NCBI GenBank assembly: GCA_900759455.1
Contig: CAAEVI010000114.1
Span: 1-25,066, forward strand
DNA length: 25,066 bases
From: Erysipelotrichaceae bacterium
Lineage (GTDB): Bacteria > Bacillota_I > Bacilli_A > Erysipelotrichales > Erysipelotrichaceae
Direction of reading: 5' to 3'
Of this stretch, positions 1-7,175 are shown in pieces (within the stretch, counting starts at the first letter, position 1; the number at the start of each line of letters is the position of its first letter). The notes beneath the pieces were generated by a model that made no database searches, was not told the DNA's origin, and worked only from the letters and a program-made list of their open reading frames with translations. A program made the translations under genes and the position numbers.

Positions 1-698
1 AGACAACAACGATACGCTGCATGCTGGATTTTCTTAAACCAAGCGCCGGCACGATTTCCATTGCCGGCAAAGACAGCATGAAGGAAAGTCACGAAATCAA
101 AAAGATCCTAGGCTATATGCCAAGCGAAATCAGCTATGACCACAATCTCAGCTGCCTTCACGTATTTCAGCTTGCCTGCCGAATTTCCGGGCTGCCGATA
201 AAAAAGGCATATGACCTGGCTGATTACTTTGAACTGGATGTGCATAAAAAAATACGGGATCTCAGCCTGGGCAACCGCAAAAAAGTATCCATCATCCAGG
301 CATTGTTAAAAGATGTGAGAATTCTTGTCCTCGATGAGCCGACAAGCGGTCTGGATCCTTTGATGCAACACAAGTTTTTTACCTTGCTTGCAGATCTGAA
401 GAAAAACGGAGTAACGATCTTTCTCTCCAGCCACAATCTGGATGAAATCCAAAAATACTGTGACCGGGTCCTGATCATCAAAAACGGACAGCTCGCCGAT
501 GATCTGCAGGTCGACAAACTGAATGCATCTTCCAGACAAAGCGTTACCTATATGACAGCTGACAAAAAAATGCACTCCTTCCTGTACGAAGGGGATATCA
601 ATGAACTGATACAAAAACTAGCCAAACTGGATCTGCTGCATCTGGAAATCAAAAACGTCAGCGTTGAAGAAGAATTTATCAAATATTATGAGGAATGA
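1..698 (+). CDS. ABC transporter ATP-binding protein (5' partial)
   Basis: This is the ATPase subunit that would energise the permease encoded immediately downstream. The frame is already open at base 3 and reads TTTIRCMLDF; bases 1-2 fit the end of the Walker A lysine codon (GK-TTT), so the true start lies outside the window and the ATG at base 21 is internal. The Q-loop region is YMPSE, the signature motif is the divergent LSLGN, Walker B with D-loop is LVLDEPTSGLD, and the switch histidine is in LSSHNLDEI. A short C-terminal extension follows, as in many export-type ABC ATPases. The stop (696-698) precedes the permease start by only 7 nt, so the two are one transcription unit. The substrate cannot be read from the sequence; drug, peptide or lipid export are all possible. 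Confidence 0.93.
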   Translation, partial: TTTIRCMLDFLKPSAGTISIAGKDSMKESHEIKKILGYMPSEISYDHNLSCLHVFQLACRISGLPIKKAYDLADYFELDVHKKIRDLSLGNRKKVSIIQALLKDVRILVLDEPTSGLDPLMQHKFFTLLADLKKNGVTIFLSSHNLDEIQKYCDRVLIIKNGQLADDLQVDKLNASSRQSVTYMTADKKMHSFLYEGDINELIQKLAKLDLLHLEIKNVSVEEEFIKYYEE

Positions 699-705
699 GA
701 CTTTT

Positions 706-1509
706 ATGAAAACAATTATAACTTTATTATCTTTCCAGCTACGTACGCGTTTAAAGACTATCTTGATCTGGGGATTTGCCATGGCCTTTTTTATGTGTAT
801 GTATATGGCTTTCTTTTCAACGATGCAGGAAATTGCCCAGGTAAAGTTCGAGCTTTTGCCGCAGGCTTATTTACAGCTGATGGGAATCGAAGATTTGGCA
901 ACGGCCGGCAATTATGATCAGTATTTCGCGATGATCTGTCAGCTCCTGATGATCTTCGTTTCCGGTTTTGCGGTCACTTTTTCCATGAATCTGATCCTGA
1001 AGGAAGAAAAAAACAAAAGCATCGAATTTCTTTATTCACTGCATGTGACACGCACACAGATTTACGTTTCGAAACTTCTGCTTTCTTTGGCAGCCGTGAT
1101 CTTTGTGATTGCACTGATCATCGGCAGCGGTGTTTTGATGGGAATAGTGGTCGGTGATGCCACTTTCCACATGTTCGACGTTATCAGACAGGGTCTTCTT
1201 TGTGCTTTGATTCCGATCATTTTCCTGTTTATCGCGCATTTTGCCGCCTCCTGCAGTGCACGGTACACATCCGCTGCCGCGGGATGCGCAGTGCTTTTTG
1301 TCAGCTATATGCTTGGTTATCTTGGAACGATCCTCGAAGGAAAAGCCGACTGGCTGCTCTGGCTGAGTCCATTCGACCTTTTTTCCGCATCCAATGCCCT
1401 TCATCCGGATCACACCCTGTATACCGCTCTTGGAGCCTACGCCCTCCTTTGCTGCCTGTGCATTGCAGCGGGTCTCTTTGCCTATCGTAAAAGAGATTTT
1501 CATCTGTGA
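706..1509 (+). CDS. ABC-2 type transporter permease
   Basis: A 267-residue membrane protein with about six hydrophobic segments, including one near the N-terminus (ILIWGFAMAFFMCMYMAFF), and a final one before a short basic tail (YRKRDFHL). This is the topology of ABC-2 permeases that pair with the ATPase just upstream. I chose ATG 706 because AGGA at 691-694 precedes it. An in-frame ATG at 688 overlaps the ATPase end and has no ribosome binding site, and still earlier starts lie inside the ATPase gene. The conserved EEKNKSIEFLYSLHVTRTQIYVSK stretch after TM2 is the cytoplasmic coupling segment expected in this family; only its position, around residues 105-127, is offered here as evidence. 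A strong terminator follows. The transported substrate is unknown. Confidence 0.88.
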   Translation: MKTIITLLSFQLRTRLKTILIWGFAMAFFMCMYMAFFSTMQEIAQVKFELLPQAYLQLMGIEDLATAGNYDQYFAMICQLLMIFVSGFAVTFSMNLILKEEKNKSIEFLYSLHVTRTQIYVSKLLLSLAAVIFVIALIIGSGVLMGIVVGDATFHMFDVIRQGLLCALIPIIFLFIAHFAASCSARYTSAAAGCAVLFVSYMLGYLGTILEGKADWLLWLSPFDLFSASNALHPDHTLYTALGAYALLCCLCIAAGLFAYRKRDFHL

Positions 1510-1540
1510 GCTTTGTCTGATCTTCATTTTATCGCATGAT

Positions 1541-1582
1541 AAAAAAGCAGTATCCGCTTTTGCAAAGGAATACTGCTTTTTT
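1541..1582. terminator. Bidirectional intrinsic terminator between ABC permease and marR
   Basis: A perfect 13-bp inverted repeat (AAAAAAGCAGTAT at 1541-1553 and its complement at 1570-1582) encloses a 16-nt loop. The A-run and T-run on opposite sides give U-tails in both directions, which suits two convergent genes. Confidence 0.88.
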
Positions 1583-1584
1583 TG

Positions 1585-2007
1585 TCATTCATCCATCTCC
1601 AGTGCCGACTGTGCCGCTATTGCAAGCAGGCGTTCAAAGACTGCTCTTTCCTCTTCAGTCATCTGTCGGGTAATCTGTTCAAAACAGTCACGCACCTGTG
1701 ACTTGATAAAAGGATATACCTCCCATGCCTTAGAAGTCGGCATGATATCATATGTCCTTTTGTCTTTGCGATTGGTCGTGCGAACCATGAAGTCGCTCTG
1801 AATCAGCTTATTGACCGTTTTGGCGACCACGCTTTTATCAAGATTCAGCCTTTTCGTGATTTCGTCCTGTGTCAATGTCGAGAAATCACACACCAGCAAA
1901 ATGACCATTGCCTGCGGCGATGTCAGCCCGAACTGCGCGCAGCTGTTGTTGAGCCATATATGTGATTTGCGATATAAGATTGAAATTGACTTTAATATCT
2001 GATCCAT
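1585..2007 (-). CDS. MarR family transcriptional regulator
   Basis: A 140-residue winged-helix repressor. The helix-turn-helix is the LTQDEITKRLNLDKSVVAKTV stretch near the middle, followed by the wing with R-K-D-K-R (TTNRKDKRTYDI), both hallmarks of MarR proteins. N- and C-terminal helices would form the dimer interface. ATG 2007 is chosen because GGGTGAG (2021-2015) sits 7 nt upstream; a GTG start at 2019 is an alternative. The gene diverges from the MFS-CBS transporter, and the shared intergenic region has two matching palindromes, one covering this gene's own -35 box. I therefore infer autorepression plus repression of the transporter, relieved by an unknown small-molecule ligand, as is usual for the family. 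Confidence 0.93.
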   Translation of the reverse strand: MDQILKSISILYRKSHIWLNNSCAQFGLTSPQAMVILLVCDFSTLTQDEITKRLNLDKSVVAKTVNKLIQSDFMVRTTNRKDKRTYDIMPTSKAWEVYPFIKSQVRDCFEQITRQMTEEERAVFERLLAIAAQSALEMDE

Positions 2008-2043
2008 TTTGACACTCACCCTTTTCCTTTATAAACAATATTA

Positions 2044-2072
2044 ATTATAACGATTAATAGTGGCAATTGCAA
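2044..2072 (-). promoter_or_regulatory. marR promoter
   Basis: On the minus strand, TTGCAA (2072-2067), a 17-nt spacer, and a perfect TATAAT (2049-2044). The -35 lies inside the upstream palindrome at 2059-2074, supporting autoregulation. Confidence 0.65.
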
Positions 2073-2074
2073 CT
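2059..2074. promoter_or_regulatory. MarR operator site 1
   Basis: AGTGGCAATTGCAACT, one base away from the perfect palindrome at 2114-2129. It covers the -35 of the marR promoter and lies just upstream of the -35 of the MFS promoter. The centre-to-centre distance to site 2 is 55 bp, about five helical turns. Confidence 0.75.
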
Positions 2075-2079
2075 AGTTA

Positions 2080-2108
2080 TTGACGAAGCGCATCTTCAGG
2101 TTTATAGT
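2080..2108 (+). promoter_or_regulatory. MFS-CBS gene promoter
   Basis: TTGACG (2080-2085), a 17-nt spacer and TATAGT (2103-2108). Transcription would start near 2115, inside operator site 2, so bound MarR would block initiation. Confidence 0.78.
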
Positions 2109-2113
2109 ATTCA

Positions 2114-2129
2114 AGTGGCAATTGCCACT
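2114..2129. promoter_or_regulatory. MarR operator site 2
   Basis: AGTGGCAATTGCCACT, a perfect 16-bp palindrome at the predicted transcription start of the transporter gene. It matches site 1 in 15 of 16 positions, which is the main evidence that both are binding sites for the adjacent MarR protein. Confidence 0.8.
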
Positions 2130-2157
2130 ATTTAGATTAAAAAGGAGTGTTGAAACA

Positions 2158-3834
2158 ATGAAAACAGCCAACAAAATATGGAACAAAAACTTTATCCTTC
2201 TTTTCATCACAAACCTTCTGGTCCTCGCCGCCTTCTATGCTTCTATCCCGATCATTCCAATCTATTGCCAGGAAATCGGAAATACCGGTTCCAAGGTAGG
2301 GATTGTCCTCACTGCCATGTCAGTCTCGACCATTCTGTTTCGTCCGATTGCGGGTTATCTTTTGGACAATTTTAACCGCTATCGCGTCTATCTCTTGTTT
2401 TTGGCCTTATTCTGCCTCTCTTTTCCCGGATTCATTCTTTTTCCTGTTTTCGGATTGCTGATTTTGATTCGTCTGTATATGGGAGCGGTCTATTCGGTAT
2501 GTGATTCCGCCACGATGACCTTGGCCGGAGATGTCCTGCCCACAACGAAAATCACTCAGGGAATCAGCCGCTTTGCCTTTACGATTTCGATAGGTATGGC
2601 AGTAGGTCCCTTTGTCGGAATTCAGGTGCAGAATCATCTCAGCAGCAGACTTTCTTTTCTTACCGTCTTCGGGATCACGGTTGCAGCCTTGCTGTGTGTA
2701 GCCTGCTGCCGGATCAAATATCCTAAAGTAAAAAGGAAGAAATTTGCCCTGAAGGATACGATCTATAAACCTTCTCTGCCTTTCATGTTCAATATGATGT
2801 TCCTCATGATCCCCTACGGTGCGGTCATTGCCTATTCATCCATCCTGGCCCAGGAAAAAAATCTGACGTCTGTCATTCCTTACTTTTACATTTTTCTGGT
2901 GATCGGCATGCTGGTCTCCAAAATTTCCACTCAGAAAATGATTGATGCCGGAAAACACCGGATCCTCGTTTATCTTTCTTTGATCATTCTGGTCTTGACC
3001 ATGGTCAGCTATTTCTTTCTTTCCAGCGGTCTTCATCTTCTGGCAGCCGGATTCTTCTTCGGAATCGGTTACGGTATCTTGCAGCCGTTGTTCCAGTCTT
3101 TCGTCACCGGTACGACACCCGCTCCCAAACGCGGTGCAGCCAACGCGACTTATCTGCTTTCTTACGACATCGGGATCGGGATTGGTTCCCTGTTGATGGG
3201 TTTTATGCAGGAGTCCATCGGACTTGCCAACGGTTTTGCATTGACCGCCATTGCCTACGCAGCCGGAGGTTTGATCTACATAATGTATGTCGAACGTTAC
3301 TATCAGAAACTGAAAAATGATCTTACAGATGCATCGTCTGCGGAAATGACGATCAAGAATTATATGGAAAAAGAAGTGTATGCCGTTTCAGAACACATGA
3401 ATGTTCGCGAGGCGCTCGCTTATTTCACGGAAAAGAAAATCAGCGGTGCCCCGATCATTACAGATGACCGTTGCGTCGCAGGCTTTATCAGTGACGGCGA
3501 TATCATCCGCTTTCTTTGCGAAGAAGAACACCTCACGGCCATAGAAGACAGCTCGCTTGTTTTTATGAATTATTTATGGAACCCGGATGCGGAATTTGAG
3601 AAAAAGATGGATGCCATCATGGATGTGAATGTATTGGACATCAGCGTTCGACACGTGATCACCGTCGATGTGAATGCAACATTGGAACAGGCGTGCAAAG
3701 CTCTCAGCGATGCCGGCATCAAGAAAATTCCGGTCATGAACGAGGGACATCTGGCCGGCATTCTATCCAGATCCTCGATCACTCATTACCTGACAAAACG
3801 ATATCTTGCTCATTACCAAACAGCTCTTAAATAA
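2158..3834 (+). CDS. MFS transporter fused to a C-terminal CBS-domain pair
   Basis: A 558-residue protein. Residues about 10-380 form a 12-helix major facilitator with the loop 2-3 motif in variant form (GYLLDNFNRYR, 66-76). Residues about 400-545 contain two CBS domains: the first with ISGAPIITDDRCVAGFIS (428-445), the second with IKKIPVMNEGHLAGILS (521-537), separated by an insert of about 40 residues. CBS pairs typically bind adenosine nucleotides, so the cytoplasmic tail is probably a regulatory sensor of transport; that is inference. ATG 2158 has AAAGGAG 10 nt upstream and follows the mapped promoter; starts further upstream fall in the promoter. MarR-controlled MFS pumps usually export drugs or toxic metabolites, but the direction and substrate here are unknown. 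A terminator follows at 3873. Confidence 0.93.
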   Translation: MKTANKIWNKNFILLFITNLLVLAAFYASIPIIPIYCQEIGNTGSKVGIVLTAMSVSTILFRPIAGYLLDNFNRYRVYLLFLALFCLSFPGFILFPVFGLLILIRLYMGAVYSVCDSATMTLAGDVLPTTKITQGISRFAFTISIGMAVGPFVGIQVQNHLSSRLSFLTVFGITVAALLCVACCRIKYPKVKRKKFALKDTIYKPSLPFMFNMMFLMIPYGAVIAYSSILAQEKNLTSVIPYFYIFLVIGMLVSKISTQKMIDAGKHRILVYLSLIILVLTMVSYFFLSSGLHLLAAGFFFGIGYGILQPLFQSFVTGTTPAPKRGAANATYLLSYDIGIGIGSLLMGFMQESIGLANGFALTAIAYAAGGLIYIMYVERYYQKLKNDLTDASSAEMTIKNYMEKEVYAVSEHMNVREALAYFTEKKISGAPIITDDRCVAGFISDGDIIRFLCEEEHLTAIEDSSLVFMNYLWNPDAEFEKKMDAIMDVNVLDISVRHVITVDVNATLEQACKALSDAGIKKIPVMNEGHLAGILSRSSITHYLTKRYLAHYQTALK

Positions 3835-3872
3835 TCCTTAAATGGTATACTTTCCATTTTTGTAAAAAAAAT

Positions 3873-3923
3873 AAACAGGACGTTCATGCCGTTTTCCTTA
3901 CCAAATGCATATACGTCCTGTTT
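3873..3923. terminator. Bidirectional terminator between MFS-CBS and anti-sigma genes
   Basis: An 11-bp perfect stem (AAACAGGACGT, 3873-3883, with its complement 3913-3923) has A-rich and T-rich flanks on either side. It lies between convergent genes and can end both. Confidence 0.83.
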
Positions 3924-3928
3924 TTGAT

Positions 3929-4678
3929 TTATTCATGCGATCCGTGCCGGCCGTCGTGGCCTTCACCGTGAGCGTTATGCTGACCGTCTTCCCGACTCCC
4001 GTTTCCGCCGTTTCCACGAATCAGATCCTGGATTTCACACATGCTCATATCCATCACATCATCTACAGTGATATTTGGATCCAGTTGCTGGAGTTCCAGA
4101 AAAGCCCGGTACTTTCCAAAAGAAAGTCCATGTTCATGTGCTTCTTCCACTTCTTCGTGATTTTCCAGACAGTGCACATTCTGCTCTTGCGCCGCTGTAT
4201 CTTTGCAGATACAGTCCTGCATCCTGCGTGCCCTGTTCTGCAAATTGCTCGTGACCGTGATTTCCACCTGATCTCCGTCATTTTGATAAGACAGCAAAGT
4301 CTCATTTTCCAAAATGCAGTCAATGGCTTCCGTATAATTCATATTTTCCACCGACAGCGATTCTGCCAGTTTTGTTCCTTCTTCGTTGTAGCCCTGCACG
4401 CTGATGACACGGTCGAAAAGATTCACCTGCAGTTCGATGGAAGGATTGACGTCAATACTGACAGCAGCAACCGGTGTTGTGTATGAGAAATAAATGCCTG
4501 TCGCAAGCACAAGGGCCGCCATGCAGGCAAATGCCGCCGTCAGAGGAATTCTGCCTACAGGCATGCGTCTCTTATTGGAAAGACGTTTTGCCAAAGCGTC
4601 CTTGGTTTTTTGCTTCAGATCCGCATCCGCATGAATCTGTTCAAACGCCTCTCTCACTTTATGATCCATGTCATTCAT
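3929..4678 (-). CDS. RsgI-like transmembrane anti-sigma factor with His-rich tail
   Basis: A 249-residue single-pass membrane protein, predicted to hold the adjacent ECF sigma factor inactive. Residues 1-42 are the cytoplasmic sigma-binding part; one membrane segment spans about 43-66. The exterior domain begins with VSIDVNPSIELQVNLFDRV (73-91), the diagnostic core of the RsgI middle domain. RsgI proteins of cellulolytic clostridia are known to self-cleave at an Asn-Pro bond in this motif; the equivalent here is N78-P79. The C-terminus is Gly/His-rich, with at least six His in its last 20 residues, suggesting metal binding. The start overlaps the sigma gene by 8 nt, so translation is coupled. 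The partner sigma is ECF-type rather than the usual SigI, which is worth noting. Confidence 0.88.
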   Translation of the reverse strand: MNDMDHKVREAFEQIHADADLKQKTKDALAKRLSNKRRMPVGRIPLTAAFACMAALVLATGIYFSYTTPVAAVSIDVNPSIELQVNLFDRVISVQGYNEEGTKLAESLSVENMNYTEAIDCILENETLLSYQNDGDQVEITVTSNLQNRARRMQDCICKDTAAQEQNVHCLENHEEVEEAHEHGLSFGKYRAFLELQQLDPNITVDDVMDMSMCEIQDLIRGNGGNGSREDGQHNAHGEGHDGRHGSHE

Positions 4679-5153
4679 GCGCGTCCCCTCCCAGTCTGTT
4701 CTTCAGTTTTTCTTTTGCTCTGGATAACAGCGTGTAAATCGTATTGACATTTCTGTTCAGCATTTTGGAAATTTCCACGGCACTGTAGCCTTCAAAATAA
4801 TGAAGATAAACAACATTTCGATATTTTTGAGGCAGTTGTAAGACTGCCTCCAGTACATCACTGTGATCTTCTTCGGATCGATCTGCGGGCGGGATCACGG
4901 AATCAAGCGGAACCGTTTTTCGACGAAAAAAGCTTTTCATCAGATCTTTGCATTGATTGAAGGTCACCCGGATCAGCCAGGATTTTTCATGTTCTTCATT
5001 TTCGAAAACAATATCGCTCATTGCATATTTCAAAAAAACTTCCTGAAAAATATCTTCCGTATCCGAAACATTCTTCAGATGCAGGATACAGATCCGCTTT
5101 ACTGTATCTGCGTAACATTCAATTGCACGGTTTACTTCCTGTTCGCTCCGCAT
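4671..5153 (-). CDS. ECF-type RNA polymerase sigma-70 factor
   Basis: A 160-residue two-domain sigma factor. Region 2 covers residues about 12-75, with DTEDIFQEVFLKYA matching the conserved DAEDixQEvF core. Region 4 covers about 105-153, with LPQKYRNVVYLHYFEGYSAVEI and the recognition helix in NRNVNTIYTLLSRAKEKL. There is no sigma-3 domain, which is the definition of an ECF factor. GGGAG precedes the ATG at 5153. It is the middle gene of an operon: the secreted small protein ends 29 nt upstream and the anti-sigma gene overlaps its stop by 8 nt. Release of the anti-sigma by an envelope signal would let it direct transcription, probably including its own operon. Confidence 0.94.
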   Translation of the reverse strand: MRSEQEVNRAIECYADTVKRICILHLKNVSDTEDIFQEVFLKYAMSDIVFENEEHEKSWLIRVTFNQCKDLMKSFFRRKTVPLDSVIPPADRSEEDHSDVLEAVLQLPQKYRNVVYLHYFEGYSAVEISKMLNRNVNTIYTLLSRAKEKLKNRLGGDAHE

Positions 5154-5182
5154 TTTTCTCCCACCCTGCTGTTTTTAATGCA

Positions 5183-5542
5183 TCATCGTTGATTTCTATG
5201 GCAGTATCCGTGATTCATTTGTTCATGATCACACTGTGTTCTTTCCTGTCTGCCATATTGATTTCCGCTGCCGTCCATCGCTCTGTTTCCGTTTTGGCAA
5301 TGATCACATACGCCATCGTTGTTTTCATCTGTATACTGTGCGCATCGATCTGCCCCATAGAAAGCTGTTTCCTCCGATGACTGCCCGCCGCCAAGCGATA
5401 CATCATAATTATCACAGATCCCGTCATTGTTATCATCCACATAACCGCTGCCGGCTGCTGATGAAGACGCGTATACGCTCGCTGTTGTCAATGCCAGGAT
5501 CAAAGCACCTGCTGTTGCACCAATGATCATTCTTTTTTTCAT
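5183..5542 (-). CDS. Small secreted protein with two DxNxDGxCD repeats
   Basis: A 119-residue protein of unassigned function. Residues 1-25 form a signal peptide (MKKR, hydrophobic stretch, V-Y-A cleavage site). Two near-identical motifs follow exactly 36 residues apart: YVDDNNDGICDNYD (34-47) and YTDENNDGVCDHCQ (70-83). Their D-x-N-x-D-G spacing is that of calcium-binding EF-hand/dockerin/thrombospondin-3 loops, with an added Cys. The tail is rich in His and Cys (QCDHEQMNHGYCHRNQR). I chose ATG 5542 because AGGAGG lies directly upstream; a longer reading frame beginning at 5569 has no such site. As first gene of the sigma/anti-sigma operon it may bind the signal or be a metal-loaded effector, but this is inference. 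Confidence 0.82.
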   Translation of the reverse strand: MKKRMIIGATAGALILALTTASVYASSSAAGSGYVDDNNDGICDNYDVSLGGGQSSEETAFYGADRCAQYTDENNDGVCDHCQNGNRAMDGSGNQYGRQERTQCDHEQMNHGYCHRNQR

Positions 5543-5589
5543 ATCAAAAACCTCCTGTTTTTTGAACACTTACCTCCGCGTTCACTTAT

Positions 5590-5618
5590 AATACGATCCC
5601 TGACGATAAATCCTTTCA
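5590..5618 (-). promoter_or_regulatory. Candidate ECF-type promoter of the sigma operon
   Basis: On the minus strand TGAAAG (5618-5613), 17 nt, then CGTATT (5595-5590). This resembles ECF promoters of the TGAAAC-N16-CGTA type with one extra spacer base. It lies about 45 nt upstream of the first gene, so autoregulation is plausible. A sigma-A -10 (TATAAT, complement of 5644-5649) further upstream is an alternative. Confidence 0.42.
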
Positions 5619-5656
5619 AAAAAACAAGAAATTTTATATTTCTATTATAGCACGCG

Positions 5657-5735
5657 AAAAAAAGCATCCAAACGGAAGCGAATCGTCCTGCAATATGAGG
5701 GTGATTCGAAAATTCACTTCATAAAGATGCTTTTT
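5657..5735. terminator. Terminator-like long stem-loop after the YczE-kinase gene
   Basis: AAAAAGCATC (5659-5668) pairs with GATGCTTTTT (5726-5735), with an inner CGAATC/GATTCG helix possible. On the minus strand it ends in seven T residues just after the YczE-kinase stop codon. Confidence 0.65.
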
Positions 5736-5741
5736 GTTTAT

Positions 5742-7007
5742 TTAAGCGAGATCCTTCATGAACTGCATGATGCATGCCGTCATCTTTTCTTCTCCGACAG
5801 AAGAATCTATACATATATCATAATTATCGGCCATTCCCCATACTTGTTTCGTATAGTAATGGTAATTTTCTTTCCGCATTTTGTCCATGCGGTGGATCCG
5901 TGCTGCCGCCTTATGTTCGCTTAAATGTTCTCTTTTCATGACTGTTTGGATCCGTTGCTGCAGCGGTGCATGCAAAAAGACTTTGATACAGTTTTTCTGC
6001 CCGCGCAGCACCCAGTCTGCACAGCGTCCTACAACGACACAGTTCTGGTCGGAAAATGAACGGATCACCTTCGATTCCGCAAGAAACAGTTCATCTTTCA
6101 TGCTTCTGTATTCATCCGAATATCCGTATCCTTCATTAACGAGATCATACAGAAAAGGGTTTCCCATGCTTTCTTCATGTTCCTGAATGAACTTCTGATC
6201 AAATCCTGTTTTTTTCGCAGTCAGCGTGATGATTTCTTCATCATAAAATGCATAATCAAGCTTTGCCGCCAGTTTTTGTGCAAAAGCATGACCGCCGCTG
6301 CCATACTCACGGCTGAATACAATACAGATCCCCCGGCCTGTTTCCTCTGCCTCCTCCGTATGCGGGAGAACGAACAGCTTTTTCGGCAGAAAAGAAAGCT
6401 TTCTCCCGATGGCCCGTGCAATGGCTCCGACCAATACCGCTGCCACGACCGTTCCTTCACGTACCCCCTGCAGAGAGGCAAAAAACAAAAAAGACAGTAC
6501 TGCGGCAATTATGCTCATCGATGCATCATAACATACTTTGGTCAGACCGAAATCGGTCTTCCAACGTAAAACAACCGCCTTGACAAATGATTCCCCCGGC
6601 AGCATGATCACATCGGCCAGCACCTCCATGTATACTCCGACACCCAAAATGATCGTCCCTGCCAAAAGGACAAGAATGCTTGCAGGATAAATCTGAGGAT
6701 GAACAAAGAACAGCATTTCCATCGTTAAATCAATAAAATAACCAAAAAAAACAGATACCGGAATCTGCCACAAGTTTCTGATCTGAAATTGTCTGCCCAG
6801 GATCACGATCTGCAATACAACAAGCAGAACGCTGAACAGGATCGTGAATGTACCTAGTGAAAGCGGAAAATATAGACTGAGAACATAAGGAATGGAAGAA
6901 ATCGGCGATGTCCCCAAACTGGCTTTGGTAATCAGACTGACTCCTAAAGAATTGACAAACAATCCAATGAAAAAAACAAGATAACGCTTTATTTTTTCCG
7001 ACGACAA
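5742..7007 (-). CDS. YczE-family membrane protein fused to a cytidylate-kinase-like domain
   Basis: A 421-residue fusion. Residues 1-205 are a five- or six-helix membrane domain of the YczE/YitT-like kind, with TKASLGTSPISSIPYVLSL (28-46) and GVREGT (181-186), both shared with the protein at 12577-13221. Residues about 225-421 form a cytoplasmic cytidylate-kinase-like domain: the altered P-loop SREYGSGGHAFAQKLA (232-247) lacks the usual GK[ST], followed by FYDEEII (255-261) and VVVGRCADWVL (324-334). The true substrate of such kinase-like domains is not established. The start is TTG 7007, preceded by AAAAGGGGG; no ATG is available. The gene is the likely target of the PadR regulator upstream, but an IS element now sits between it and its promoter. 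It may be membrane-anchored nucleotide kinase, sensor, or regulator; I cannot decide. Confidence 0.9.
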   Translation of the reverse strand: MSSEKIKRYLVFFIGLFVNSLGVSLITKASLGTSPISSIPYVLSLYFPLSLGTFTILFSVLLVVLQIVILGRQFQIRNLWQIPVSVFFGYFIDLTMEMLFFVHPQIYPASILVLLAGTIILGVGVYMEVLADVIMLPGESFVKAVVLRWKTDFGLTKVCYDASMSIIAAVLSFLFFASLQGVREGTVVAAVLVGAIARAIGRKLSFLPKKLFVLPHTEEAEETGRGICIVFSREYGSGGHAFAQKLAAKLDYAFYDEEIITLTAKKTGFDQKFIQEHEESMGNPFLYDLVNEGYGYSDEYRSMKDELFLAESKVIRSFSDQNCVVVGRCADWVLRGQKNCIKVFLHAPLQQRIQTVMKREHLSEHKAAARIHRMDKMRKENYHYYTKQVWGMADNYDICIDSSVGEEKMTACIMQFMKDLA

Positions 7008-7015
7008 AAAAATAC

Positions 7016-7030
7016 CCCCTTTTACAGGGG
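7016..7030. repeat. Left target-site duplication of the IS element
   Basis: CCCCTTTTACAGGGG directly abuts the left IS end and is repeated exactly at 8981-8995. It is itself a short hairpin and, on the minus strand, supplies the GGGG of the ribosome binding site for the TTG start at 7007. Confidence 0.92.
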
Positions 7031-7076
7031 CAATGGTGTCAACCTAAGAGAATTTAGGTTGGCATCATTTTTTTAT
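7031..7076 (+). repeat. Left terminal inverted repeat of the IS
   Basis: It starts CAATGGTGTCAACCTAAGAG and mirrors 8935-8980 with two mismatches. It is also an internal hairpin (AATGGTGTCAACCTAA with a slightly imperfect partner) followed by seven T on the plus strand, the form of an inward-facing terminator. Confidence 0.92.
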
Positions 7077-7132
7077 ATCACCTTAACTACGATATTTGTG
7101 AATCAAATGATTTAAAAGAGTATAAGAAAACC

Positions 7133-7155
7133 ATTGCCGTAATTGGCAATTTTTT
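7133..7155. terminator. Terminator downstream of the transposase
   Basis: ATTGCC (7133-7138) pairs with GGCAAT (7145-7150) and is followed by TTTTT on the plus strand; the minus strand has a weaker TTTTCTT tail. It lies between the transposase stop and the left IS end. Confidence 0.5.
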
Positions 7156-7175
7156 AAAAATCAGTTATTCTAATA

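Noticed and set aside
1036..1527. Long minus-strand open frame over the ABC permease
   Set aside because: It lies antisense to a clear membrane protein, has no ribosome site and a composition typical of shadow frames.
3905..4486. Plus-strand open frame of 193 codons opposite the anti-sigma gene
   Set aside because: The minus-strand frame has a recognisable RsgI-type domain and operon coupling; the plus frame begins in a terminator and has no start signals.
7016..7030. The CCCC/GGGG hairpin before the YczE-kinase start taken as a terminator
   Set aside because: It has a four-base-pair stem only, and its GGGG is better explained as the ribosome binding site; its second copy shows it is a target duplication.
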